From Linum tenue (Eukaryota > Streptophyta > Magnoliopsida > Malpighiales > Linaceae), in NCBI GenBank assembly GCA_946122785.1, contig CAMGYJ010000010.1, forward strand, positions 16,467,467 to 16,531,466: 64,000 bases of DNA, read 5' to 3'. The notes under the pieces are model-generated. The model worked only from the letters and a program-made list of their open reading frames with translations. It did not search any database and was not told the origin of the DNA. Each line of letters opens with the position of its first letter. Within the stretch, counting starts at the first letter, position 1. Shown here piece by piece: positions 1 to 8,688 of this stretch. Both the position numbers and the translations under genes were made by a program.

Positions 1-114
1 ATCTTCTGGGTGTTGAGGACCCGCCGGGGCGAATCCGACCCAGACGTGATCGAACTGCCTGTCGGGTTCGAGGAGCGGACGAAAGGGAAGATTTACAGAG
101 ACAAGGCGGTGTAG
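1..114 (+). CDS. 3' end of an unidentified ORF inside the MULE-like segment (partial)
   Basis: Frame 1 is open from the first base to TAG at 112-114 and encodes 37 residues, starting IFWVLRTRRGE and ending KIYRDKAV. The start lies outside the window. I do not recognise the family. No splice from this frame to the exon at 568 keeps the reading frame: GT dinucleotides at 109 and 111 both give the wrong phase. It therefore probably belongs to the inserted element, or to a captured fragment, rather than to the antisense ORF downstream. Confidence 0.25.
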   Translation: MFWVLRTRRGESDPDVIELPVGFEERTKGKIYRDKAV

Positions 115-507
115 ATGAGCGGGCTGATCGGGGACAGGGAAAGGCGGAGCCGTTTCGTGGACAAAATTTTGTTAGAGAGAGGGTTGGGAAAGGGATCGTC
201 GGGGAAGAAGGGTTGGCTAACGACAAGGCTGTGTGGGCCGAGTGAGGAGAGAGAGAATGAGGATTTTATTTTATCTTATTATTTAATTAAATTATTAAAT
301 TTTTACTTTCCACGTGGCATCCACGTCAGTGTAGCATGCTGATTTACTAACGGTCAATGATGTTGACCGTCTAATTTGACGGAGATTCACGAGTCGGGCC
401 AATTAAGTCTATATGGTGCATAGTTGAGGCCAAGATGTTAATTTCTGAAACCACGTGCCAAAGTTGATTATATGGTCATAGTTCGGGCCAAAATAAGGTA
501 TTAACCC
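1..507. mobile_element. MULE-like terminus (right end of an element that extends left of the window)
   Basis: The segment ends at 507 in TTAACCC, so read inward on the minus strand it begins GGGTTAATACC. It then runs through an AT-poor stretch with CCGTCAAATTAGACGG-like sequence. The Pack-MULE at 58280-59704 has the same terminal signature (GGGTTATTTGC) and the same CTCCGT motif. The likely 9-bp target duplication on the right is 508-516, but the left partner is outside the window, so it cannot be confirmed. The segment lies just upstream of a splice acceptor at 566-567, inside the probable intron of the antisense ORF. It could instead be part of the host retrotransposon. Confidence 0.42.
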
Positions 508-567
508 ATTTTTTAAATGTAGTGTTTCCTTTGTGTTCTGCCTAACCATGTTCTTTTCATTGTGTAG

Positions 568-1965
568 GGGCGGACTACTCAAGTATCGCAAAGCTGATGA
601 AGAGTCGGCTTGCTGCGATGGCGGGCGGTGCGCCCCCGCCTGCTCGCCGAGAGGCGTCTGAACCGGCGGCCGACCAATCACAGGCGCCATCAGCTCCTCC
701 TAAGAAAAGGAAGAAGAGGGTTGTGAAGGGGGGCACTCAACGAGCGAAGACTGCTAGTGTGGCGTCTTCCGCCCCGGAGGCGGATGAGGAGGCGCCCGAC
801 TTTGGTCCGGCCGATCACCCAGCAGAGCAAGAAGTTAACTCTACTGAGGAGGAGGAAGAGGAGCCACTGATCCACCGGGGGAAAAGAGCTGGCTCCCCCT
901 TAGCCTCTGCCAGCAAACGGGCTGACAGAGGCAAGGGGAAAGTGGGCGCCGACGCTGACGCCTACGACGAGGTGGAAGTGGAAGAGGAAGCGGGAGAGGA
1001 CGCCCGCGTACACCTCAATGAAGAGGGGCGCTATGTTGGCCCCGATGGGCGTCCTCCCATCTTCCGGCCACGGCGCACCGAGGTTGGGCGTGTGAATCTG
1101 AACTGCTCTCCCTTGGTCGTCGTCGACCGAGGTTGTGCCATAGGCTTGGCGATTGCGGCCGCCAAGTCATGGCAGGTGCCGTCCGAGGTGAACGGGGATC
1201 ACCTCTTCGCTGAATTGGCCCAAGTAGGCGCCAAGGTAAATGATCTCCTACCTTATGCTATTTTGTGATTGTGGGGATGCCTTTTGTCACTTGTACCGTT
1301 TTTTGACTTTTCTTGCTTAAACCATGTAGATCCTCCTGTTCGCCGAGAGGGGCGCCCGGCGCCTCAATGAGACAAAGCGAGAGGCGCTGGAGGCCTCCTC
1401 ATCTGCTTCCCAAATGAAGTTAGACATGGAGAACGCATCTGCACGCCGCGAGCAGTTTGCGAAGGAGTGTGAGGAGGCCCAGATGAACGCGGCCATGGAG
1501 GTGTCGCGGCTGCAGGGCGCCCTGGATGAGGAGCGCAAGAAGGTGGCGGACCTGCAAGCGGAGAAGGAAGCGCTGGCACAGGAGTCGGGCGCCCACGCCA
1601 GCGAGATTGACATCCTCAAAGATGAGAAGAAGAGGTTGAAGGACGCCCACAAGGAGACCAAGAAGTCCTTGAAAGCGGCCCGGGAAGAAATTTCCAATCT
1701 GCGGCGTTCCTTGGACAACTTCGAGGAGTCTGAAGCTGGCAAGGGGATGTGCGCCAATGCCATTTTAACCGGCCTCGAGATCCTGAAAGTGAAGCTACAG
1801 GAGGATAATCCCGACCATACTTGGGATCTCACTGAGATGGCCGAGTATGTGATTGGGGGCCTGGAGACTCCCCGAGGTACGGGAGGGGCGCCCGAGACGT
1901 CCGTGCCAGTCTCGCCAACTCAGAAGGCGCCCGGTGCCGAAGATGCCAACTCAGGGGCGGAGTAG
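568..1965 (+). CDS. Extra ORF of the Tat element, antisense to gag-pol (spliced; exons 568-1235 and 1330-1965)
   Basis: A splice acceptor TGTAG ends at 567. Exon one is open to a donor AAG|GTAAAT at 1235/1236. The intron ends CATGTAG at 1329, and exon two continues in phase 0 to TAG at 1963-1965. If translation starts at the ATG at 597 the joined product is about 424 residues; an upstream exon may exist. The N-terminal part is low complexity: Pro/Ala-rich, then Lys-rich (KKRKKR), then acidic. The C-terminal half is a long heptad-patterned coiled coil (MENASARREQF to NLRRSLDN), ending in a Pro/Thr tail. Additional antisense ORFs of this kind are known in Tat elements, but their function is not established. 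The Lys/Arg clusters hint at nuclear localisation (inference). Confidence 0.66.
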
Positions 1966-2390
1966 AGTTAAGGCGCCTTGTTTTTTGTTTTTATTTTGTT
2001 GTACAATTTGTATCCTTCTTTCGAACCTTGCCTGTTTTATAAAAGCATCATTTTTACCTTTTGCACGACTTAGTTTATTTTTATCGGGCGCGAATTTGGG
2101 CGCATTATTTGTTTCGTGTGAGGGCGCAAGATTCGGGCGCTTTTTGCAAAAGATGGGCGCGAAACGTGGCGCTTTAATTAACTTGGTATTGCCGGGCGCG
2201 ATGTCGGGGCGCTTTAGTGTCATGCGAAACAATTAAACCCATCACCAAATCACTATTGCGGCGCTATAGAATGGGCGCTTTAGTCACAATACGGCGCTAT
2301 TTTCGGGCGCTTTAGTCACAACACAAACACACCCACCTACTTGACTTTAAACAAAATAAAACACTTTCAGAATTCCGTCTTCCTCACTTC
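1966..2390. repeat. GGGCGC-punctuated spacer between the extra ORF and the integrase end
   Basis: This convergent intergenic stretch carries no convincing ORF. From about 2085 to 2312 the word GGGCGC or GGCGCT recurs roughly every 15-30 bases, often followed by TTTAGT (for example TTTAGTCACAA twice near 2280-2320). The same GC word is common throughout the element, including the PBS region TGGCGCGCCA. Both transcripts, pol on the minus strand and the extra ORF on the plus strand, must terminate or overlap here. Confidence 0.55.
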
Positions 2391-3011
2391 TCACATCGAG
2401 GCGTCTTCTCCAGATGCGGCGCCCGCCGTGTAAGATCGCAGGTTTTGCGCATTCCACGTCCTTTTCACTGCTCGGCCATCAGTATGTTCCAATTTAAACG
2501 TACTGGGTCCTACCATCTCCCGGACTCGATATGGGCCTTTCCATTTTGGTGCTAACTTTCCTTCGCGGGCGTCGGGGCGGAAGTCACGTTTAAGAACCAG
2601 GGCGCCTTCTGTGATCCCATGGGCACACATCTTTTTGTTGTAGTACCGGGCCACCTGCCTCTTCGTTTTTTCCAGGCGGATCGCCGGTACCTCCCTCATC
2701 TCGTCTACCATGTCTAAGTCAGTCGATCGCGCCTCCTCATTGTCATTTGGGTCATACTCGGCAACACGATAACTTGGGGTGTTGAGTTCCACCGGAATGA
2801 CCGCCTCGCTCCCGTAGGTGAGAGCAAAGGGCGTTTCTCCTGTGGCAGTTTTGTAGGTAGTGCGGTGCGCCCACAGCACGCTTGGCAGCTCTTCCACCCA
2901 TCTCCCCTTGGCACCTGTCAGTCGTGTGTGTAAGCCATGAAGAATGCTTTTGTTGGCTGCCTCTGCCTGACCATTTGCTTGTGGGTAGGCTACCGACGAG
3001 AACCGCAACAC
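2391..3011 (-). pseudogene. Ty3/gypsy integrase, C-terminal part (separated from pol by a frameshift and a stop)
   Basis: This is the continuation of the pol reading in another frame. It starts around the conserved block before the third catalytic residue: YPQANGQAEAANKS contains the Glu of the D,D-35-E triad. It continues to the plant gypsy C-terminal domain with KWKGPYRVREMVGPSTF and the FKLEHTDG stretch, ending at 2391. Between 3012 and about 3060 the frame shifts by one base and an in-frame TGA also occurs. This copy therefore cannot make a complete integrase unless translational recoding occurs. The domain order matches family expectation. Confidence 0.82.
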
Positions 3012-3034
3012 AACCCCATTGTCGTCACAAAATT

Positions 3035-6000
3035 CTATGAATTTTTTTCAATCAAACTGTTTCCATGATCCGTGACGATGGATTCAGGCAGGCCAAACGG
3101 GGTGAATATGTTCTTCCTTGTGAACTTGTGCACCTGGGCCTCGGTGACTGTGGCCAAAGGTTCCGCCTCTATCCACTTGGAGAAGTAGTCGACCGCTACT
3201 ATCAAGTACTTCATCTGACCGGGCGCCTTGGGAAAAGGGCCCAAAAGGTCCATGCCCCACTGGGCGAATGGCCAGGCTCCTATATTGCCTTGCATGGGCT
3301 CCGCCGGGATGTGAATGTCATTTGCATGGATTTGGCACTGGTGACAGGCGCCCACATGTGCCCTCGCATCTCGCCTCATCGTCGGCCAGTAAAACCCCTG
3401 CCGCAGCAATGTTTTTTCCAGACTTCGGGCGCCCGCGTGCATACCACAGGTGCCCCCATGTACCTCTTCAATTGCCCCCCTGCTTTCCTCCTCGTTCAGG
3501 CACCTTAAATAAGCTCCTGTATGAGATCGTTTGTACAGCTGTCCCTCGATTATGGAGCATCTGGCCGCCTTGCGGCGGAGGCGCCAAGCCTCCTTCTGAT
3601 CGTCCGGCACCACGCCCTGGGTTAGGAACAAGACGATAGGTGCCATCCATCCGGCCCCGACGGCTTCACCGGTTAGGTTAGCGACCAAGTGTTCACAAGG
3701 TGCCTCGGAGGTGACGATGACCTTTCGCTCCTTCTCGAAATCTACCGCCGTTGCTAGCTTGGATAAGGCGTCAGCATGGGAATTTTCTTCCCGAGGGACG
3801 TGCACAAAAGAGATTTCCCCGAACCATGCTCCCAGCTCTCGCACCCTTCTCACATACCCCTCCAGTGCTTCCTCCTTAACTTCAAAGACGCCATTGAGCT
3901 GATTGACCACAAGGGCCGAGTCGGATCTGACTTGTACCTTTTGGGCGCCCAATTCTCTGACCATACTCATACCGGCGATAACTGCTTCGTAGTCGGCGGC
4001 ATTGTTTGTTTTCAGCTCTGTGAACCGCAACGCAACTTCGTGCATCGCACCGCCTGGACTTATCATCACTATGCCTGCACCTGCGCCCGTACGACTGGCG
4101 GCTCCATCCACCTGCACTTGCCAACAATCATTCGTACCCCCCTCTGATTCTGTGACCCCTTCAGCAATGAAGTCAGCCAAGACCTGCGCTTTTATCGCTG
4201 GTCGGGGTGCATACCTAATGTCAAACTCACTCAGCTGCACCGCCCATTTGACCAGGCGTCCAGCCACATCCATCGATCCCAAAGTAGATTTCAGCGGCAA
4301 ATTGGTCAGCACCACAATAATGTGCGCCTGGAAGTATGGTCTCAACTTGGTCGCCGCCATCACAACCGCCAAAGCAGCTTTCTCTATGGGCGCATACCGC
4401 CTTTCGTGGGCCACCATGGTGCGGCTGACATAATACACTGGCCTCTCTTCTCCTGAGTGGGCTTCCTTTGAGACAAGCACTGCGCTTACCGAAACTTCCG
4501 ACACAGCAATATAGAGATACAATGTTTCACCCGTCTTGGGCGCCGTCATCACCGTTGGGGCAGAAAGGAGTCGCTTCAGCTCCTCAAATGCTGCGTCGCA
4601 CTCGGCAGTCCACTGGAAGCGTACTGCCTTTTTGAGCGTCCGAAAGAAAGGGGCGGCTTTGCCCGCCGAACGGGGGATGAAGCGTCCCAGGGCTGCTAAC
4701 CTTCCCTCCAGACCTTGCACCTCTTTGGGCGCCTTGGGTGGGGCTAGTTGTAGAACAGCGTCCACCTGCTTCGGGTTGGCCTCAATGCCTCGCTTAGTTA
4801 TCATGAACCCCAGGAACTTGCCTGCCTCGGCGCCGAACACACACTTGAGCGGGTTGAGGCGAAGTCTGTGCGCCCACATGGCCTGGAACGTTTCCCTCAA
4901 ATCGTCCAGGTGATCTTCGCGCCTTCGACTCTTGACGATCAAGTCGTCTACGTACGCTTCCACATTTCGGCCGATTTGCTGGCGGAAGACCTTGTTGACC
5001 ATCCTCTGATACGTGGCGCCCGCGTTTTTGAGTCCAAATGCCATGACCCGATAGCAAAAGTTTCCGAAGGGTGTCATGAAGGCCGTTTTGGGCCGATCCT
5101 CCTCTGCCATCGGGATCTGGTGGTATCCCGAGAACATGTCCACGAAGCTCAGCATCTCATGATACGCCGTGGCATCCACCAGTTGGTCTATTCGGGGCAT
5201 GGGATAGGCGTCCGTTGGGCATGCTCTGTTGAGGCTTGTGTAATCTACGCACATTCTCCAGTCCCCCGACGGTTTTGGTACAAAAACCACATTCGATAGC
5301 CATGTGACATAGGATGTTTCTTCAACCAAATTGGCGCCCATGAGCTTATCCACTTCGCTCCTAAGCGCCGCCTCTTTTTCCGCCGACAAGTTTCTCCGTT
5401 TCTGTTGTACGGGGCGCTTACCTTCTTCGACCGCCAATCGATGCACGGCCGTTTCGGGGGTGACTCCCGGCATTTCCAAAGCGCTCCAGGCGAAGAGTTC
5501 CGCGAACTCCTTCAGCAGGGCGACAATGCGTTCTCTTACTTCGTCGGGCGCCTCCGCCGATATCCTCACTTGCCTTTCTGGGCGTTCTTCATCTAGTGCC
5601 ACCATTAGTTCCTTATCGGCCGCTTCGGCTCGGGGCGCCTCTTCTATCGCGATTTCCATCACATTCACTACTTCAGAACATTTCCGCTTTCGTCCCGTTT
5701 CTTTCGCGTAACGTGGGGCGCCCTGCCCCCGTGCTACCCCTACCCCTTGGGGCGCGATGAACTTCAGCGTTTGATGGCAGGTGGAGGCTACACCGTTAAA
5801 TAAGGCCAAGAGTGGTCTCCCCAGAATTGCATTGTATGGTGACGGGCAGTCCACTATTCCGAAGTCGATGGCTCGCGTTACCCTTTGCTCCCCATCTCCC
5901 AGAGTAACTGGCAGGCGCACTCGCCCTATTACCCTAGCGGGCGCACCCGAAAAACCCACAAGCACCGACTCGGATGGCCTGATGAGTTCCGGAGATAGTT

Positions 6001-7681
6001 GCATGCGGGCCACCGTGTCCTTGAACAACACATCCATCGAACTTCCCGTGTCTACGAGCATCCTCCGGACTCGGCACCCAGCCACCACTCCTTGAATTTC
6101 CAGGGCGTCCATGGACGGGATCATGCAAGCTTCCTCTGGCACCCTATTGAAGCTGATGTCTATCGCCTCCTGAACCTCCGCCGAGGCCGCCCTCACACGG
6201 CGATTTGCCTCTATTTTCTCCCTCAAGTCCATCGTCCCCGATATCGCCTCTATGGTCAGGCGCACCCGTCCGGGCGCATTTTCCTGGTCGAGCTCATATG
6301 GCGGGGGCGGTAGCCCCTCTCTTTCTCTTTCCGCACCGGCCACGCAGGCCCTGTGTATTCTTTCATCAGGCTTCTTGACGAAGTCATTGAGCATCCCCCT
6401 GTCGGCCAAGCCTTGCAACTCGGTTTTCAATTGATAACAGTCAGCTGTATGGTGCCCTACTTCTCGATGGAAGTCGCAATATCGATCTAGGTTTCGCTCG
6501 TTGGGCTGCCCTCTCATGGGGCCCGGCCACCTGATATGATACCCCTTTTCTTTGACATGTTGGAGCACGTTTTTCAGCGTGTCATTATACTCGGCAAAGG
6601 GCCCCCTGGGCGCCGGGCGTCCGGCGTCCATTCTCCTGGGAGGAAGGGTGTTCGTGGGCGCATAGCCTGACCCGCTCGCAAAGTGCGGTCTCCTCGTCGT
6701 CTCCGCCTCTTCTCCCTTCGCCTTTCGCCTGTCAGCCCTTCTGGCCGCCAAAGTTTCCTCGAGCATGATTACCTTCTGCACTCTGTGGTCCAGATCTTCG
6801 GTGCACACCACATCTCTTTTCGCCAGCGATCTGCACAACTCCTCGCTGGTGGTGCATTCGTTGAGACACACCCCTAACACTGACGGCTGCGCATCCTTCA
6901 CCGCCAAGGCCACAGACAGCCACCTTTCATAGAACTCCCTCAACGCCTCTCCATCTCTTTGCTTGATCTTGAACAGGGCGCCTATGGTCAGGGTGCGACG
7001 TTTCCCGCTAGCGAACTTCGCGAGAAACATCTCCGCAAACTGCTCGAAGCACTCAATGCGCCCTTCTTTAATCTGATAATACCAATCGAGGACCATGCCC
7101 GCGAAAGTTGACGGGAACACCTTACACAGAGTGGCGTCCGTGCTGTTGTAAAGCTGCATCTTGGTAAAGTAACCGTTGAGGTGGTCCTCTGGATCAGCGG
7201 TCCCATCGTAAGTGGGGAGTGGGGGAATGTTGGTTCCCGCTGGCTCCGTTAGTATGCTACGCGCTAGAGGTTGTCTCACAGGTCCATGACGAGACAGACG
7301 CCCCAAAACTCCCCCATTCCATCCTCCTGTTTCCGGCCCGTCGTACTCTCGTGGGCGCCACGAGCTGGGGCGCCTCTGGTATCCCGACTCACTTTCAGTC
7401 TCCGCCACCCTCTCCCTTTTCTTCGTTGGGCTGGGCGTCATCCCTCCACCCCTCTTCAGGGCGTCAACCTCCCTCCGAAGTGCCTCGATTGCTCCATCCT
7501 GGTCTTCGATAATCCTGAATAGTTCTCTCTTCGAAATCAAGGCGCCTTCTGATCCTCGAAACATGTCGTCGCTCTCCCCTCCATCTTCCATCTCGGGCGC
7601 CAGCCCCCTTAACCGCTTCGACTGGTCCTCCGTAACTTCCTCTCCGCCAATCTCCTCATTTAACGCTGCCTCTTCGCTCAT
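3035..7681 (-). CDS. Gag-protease-RT-RNaseH-aRNaseH-integrase polyprotein, Tat lineage (integrase truncated)
   Basis: The product is 1548 residues from ATG at 7681, 23 bases downstream of the PBS. The gag core spans roughly 150-260 (GTADPEDHLNGYF, WYYQIKEGRIE). A Cys/His box at 402-415 (CDFHREVGHHTADC) replaces a classic zinc knuckle. The protease has LVDTGSS at 542-548. Reverse transcriptase spans about 790-960 with AYVDD at 909-913. The canonical RNase H (about 1050-1150) reads YLYIAVSE where an Asp is expected, as is usual in Tat elements. An archaeal-type RNase H follows at about 1187-1310, with VDGAAS, RSDSA and HADALSK carrying acidic residues. The integrase zinc region has CHQCQ at 1446-1450, and its first two catalytic Asp are at 1477 and 1538. 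Translation then ends early after a frameshift. Confidence 0.9.
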   Translation of the reverse strand: MSEEAALNEEIGGEEVTEDQSKRLRGLAPEMEDGGESDDMFRGSEGALISKRELFRIIEDQDGAIEALRREVDALKRGGGMTPSPTKKRERVAETESESGYQRRPSSWRPREYDGPETGGWNGGVLGRLSRHGPVRQPLARSILTEPAGTNIPPLPTYDGTADPEDHLNGYFTKMQLYNSTDATLCKVFPSTFAGMVLDWYYQIKEGRIECFEQFAEMFLAKFASGKRRTLTIGALFKIKQRDGEALREFYERWLSVALAVKDAQPSVLGVCLNECTTSEELCRSLAKRDVVCTEDLDHRVQKVIMLEETLAARRADRRKAKGEEAETTRRPHFASGSGYAPTNTLPPRRMDAGRPAPRGPFAEYNDTLKNVLQHVKEKGYHIRWPGPMRGQPNERNLDRYCDFHREVGHHTADCYQLKTELQGLADRGMLNDFVKKPDERIHRACVAGAEREREGLPPPPYELDQENAPGRVRLTIEAISGTMDLREKIEANRRVRAASAEVQEAIDISFNRVPEEACMIPSMDALEIQGVVAGCRVRRMLVDTGSSMDVLFKDTVARMQLSPELIRPSESVLVGFSGAPARVIGRVRLPVTLGDGEQRVTRAIDFGIVDCPSPYNAILGRPLLALFNGVASTCHQTLKFIAPQGVGVARGQGAPRYAKETGRKRKCSEVVNVMEIAIEEAPRAEAADKELMVALDEERPERQVRISAEAPDEVRERIVALLKEFAELFAWSALEMPGVTPETAVHRLAVEEGKRPVQQKRRNLSAEKEAALRSEVDKLMGANLVEETSYVTWLSNVVFVPKPSGDWRMCVDYTSLNRACPTDAYPMPRIDQLVDATAYHEMLSFVDMFSGYHQIPMAEEDRPKTAFMTPFGNFCYRVMAFGLKNAGATYQRMVNKVFRQQIGRNVEAYVDDLIVKSRRREDHLDDLRETFQAMWAHRLRLNPLKCVFGAEAGKFLGFMITKRGIEANPKQVDAVLQLAPPKAPKEVQGLEGRLAALGRFIPRSAGKAAPFFRTLKKAVRFQWTAECDAAFEELKRLLSAPTVMTAPKTGETLYLYIAVSEVSVSAVLVSKEAHSGEERPVYYVSRTMVAHERRYAPIEKAALAVVMAATKLRPYFQAHIIVVLTNLPLKSTLGSMDVAGRLVKWAVQLSEFDIRYAPRPAIKAQVLADFIAEGVTESEGGTNDCWQVQVDGAASRTGAGAGIVMISPGGAMHEVALRFTELKTNNAADYEAVIAGMSMVRELGAQKVQVRSDSALVVNQLNGVFEVKEEALEGYVRRVRELGAWFGEISFVHVPREENSHADALSKLATAVDFEKERKVIVTSEAPCEHLVANLTGEAVGAGWMAPIVLFLTQGVVPDDQKEAWRLRRKAARCSIIEGQLYKRSHTGAYLRCLNEEESRGAIEEVHGGTCGMHAGARSLEKTLLRQGFYWPTMRRDARAHVGACHQCQIHANDIHIPAEPMQGNIGAWPFAQWGMDLLGPFPKAPGQMKYLIVAVDYFSKWIEAEPLATVTEAQVHKFTRKNIFTPFGLPESIVTDHGNSLIEKNS

Positions 7682-7703
7682 GATTTCTGGTTATATTCCC
7701 CTT

Positions 7704-7715
7704 CCTGGCGCGCCA
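7704..7715 (-). other. Primer-binding site of the Tat element
   Basis: Two bases inside the LTR edge, the minus strand reads TGGCGCGCCAGG. It begins with TGG, as expected for pairing with the CCA end of a tRNA. The related TGGCGCC form is known from Tat-type elements. I could not assign the tRNA by eye. Confidence 0.65.
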
Positions 7716-7717
7716 AT

Positions 7718-8216
7718 TGTTTGTGCCACGATACCCGCCACGTGCTGCTGGGATCCTCCTGCCTCCCGACGCCTGCCTACACACCACACACAGAGAGGAG
7801 GGCGCCCAGGCCCGTTAATCCTCCGACGCCCAAGTTAGTCCCCTTAGAGAGAGAAGTGCTCTTATGTTCAAGTTTAGGTGAGAGAGTCCAACCTCTATAA
7901 ATGCTACCGACTGCCTCTATTTATACTCACCAAACCCGAGGTTGATATCCTCCACGTCACTGCGCTCATTAAATGCTTCGTACTCCCCTTGTCAGACACC
8001 CCAACCACCCTGTCAGGTTCCTGACACATGACAGGCGCCCCCAGGTAATGGATCACCAGCCAGCCTGGATTCCTTTGGCCTTTAACGCTTTGTCTTTATG
8101 CGCCCTTCCACTTACTTGGGCCCTGAGGCCTTTTCCTGGGCCCCTTCTTGGGCCTTGCCCCCCATTCCATTGTCTGGGAGCCCATATCCCTAACGGGCCT
8201 TGTGATACCCCCAACA
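7718..8216 (-). repeat. 5' LTR of the Tat element (499 bp)
   Basis: On the minus strand it starts TGTTGGGGGTATCAC at 8216 and ends GTGGCACAAACA at 7718, giving TG..CA termini. It is followed by two bases and the PBS. It contains a strong TATA box (7925-7918), a pyrimidine/purine-rich leader, and the same GGCGCC words seen in the internal region. The second LTR is not in the window, so identity and age cannot be estimated. Confidence 0.78.
7918..7925 (-). promoter_or_regulatory. TATA box of the LTR promoter
   Basis: The minus strand reads GAGTATAAATAGAGGC, an excellent plant TATA element (TATAAATA) about 200 bases before the 3' edge of the 5' LTR. It is placed to start the genomic RNA upstream of gag. 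Confidence 0.6.
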
Positions 8217-8688
8217 AATAGATTAGCCACTATCGTTCACATTCACACGACATTCACATACACATTCAACACTCCCTACACTTAAGCATGACATTATCAT
8301 TAATGGAGGAAAGATAAGCGTGGAACGAAGTTACCGAACATGGTGAGTGGATAGTCGGATGGGAGAGTGGACCAGTTTCGGGAGAGAAGGAGCTATCACA
8401 AGGAGCAAACACACATAAACACAAACTCATCGAAGGTGAAGTTATTAAACAAACACAATATTTTAGTTCAAAGGAAAAGAAAAGAAAAGAAAAGAAATTA
8501 GCTTAGATTCAAACACACGAATGATGAGGAGGAGAGAGCATCCAGCCGAAACTAGTGTATTTGAGACCCTTCTCAGTCGAGACGGGACATGATACCTGTG
8601 TAGTGACCCTCTAGAGTAGTGACTCGGGTTTCAAAGGAGGCTGAAGAGAAAGAGCCAGCACCCAAAGTCGATGAAGAGGCACTGACAT
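8217..8688. other. Spacer without a recognisable gene
   Basis: AT-rich sequence between the Tat LTR and the first solo LTR. It includes a short AAAAG/AAAGA purine run near 8470-8500. No supported ORF or RNA gene was seen. GACAT at 8684-8688 is the left target duplication of the next element. Confidence 0.5.

Larger units (their letters stand above)
508..8216 (-). mobile_element. Tat-lineage Ty3/gypsy LTR retrotransposon, 3' end outside the window
   Basis: Read on the minus strand the order is LTR (8216-7718), primer-binding site (7715-7704), gag-pro-RT-RNaseH-archaeal-type RNaseH-integrase (7681-2391), a GGGCGC-rich spacer, then an extra ORF on the opposite strand. A second RNase H after the usual one, together with an additional ORF between pol and the 3' LTR, is known from the plant Tat group (Retand, Grande and RIRE2 types). 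The 3' LTR would lie left of base 1. The base flanking the 5' LTR is 8217 (AATAG); its TSD partner is not visible. Confidence 0.88.

Noticed and set aside
1..1235. Splicing of the 1-114 ORF to the antisense ORF exon at 568
   Set aside because: Available GT donors at 109 and 111 give the wrong phase for the acceptor at 567, and a stop precedes any better donor.
3065..7512. Many plus-strand ORFs of 60-147 codons
   Set aside because: They are shadows of the minus-strand gag-pol frame (GC-rich codons) and show no family features.
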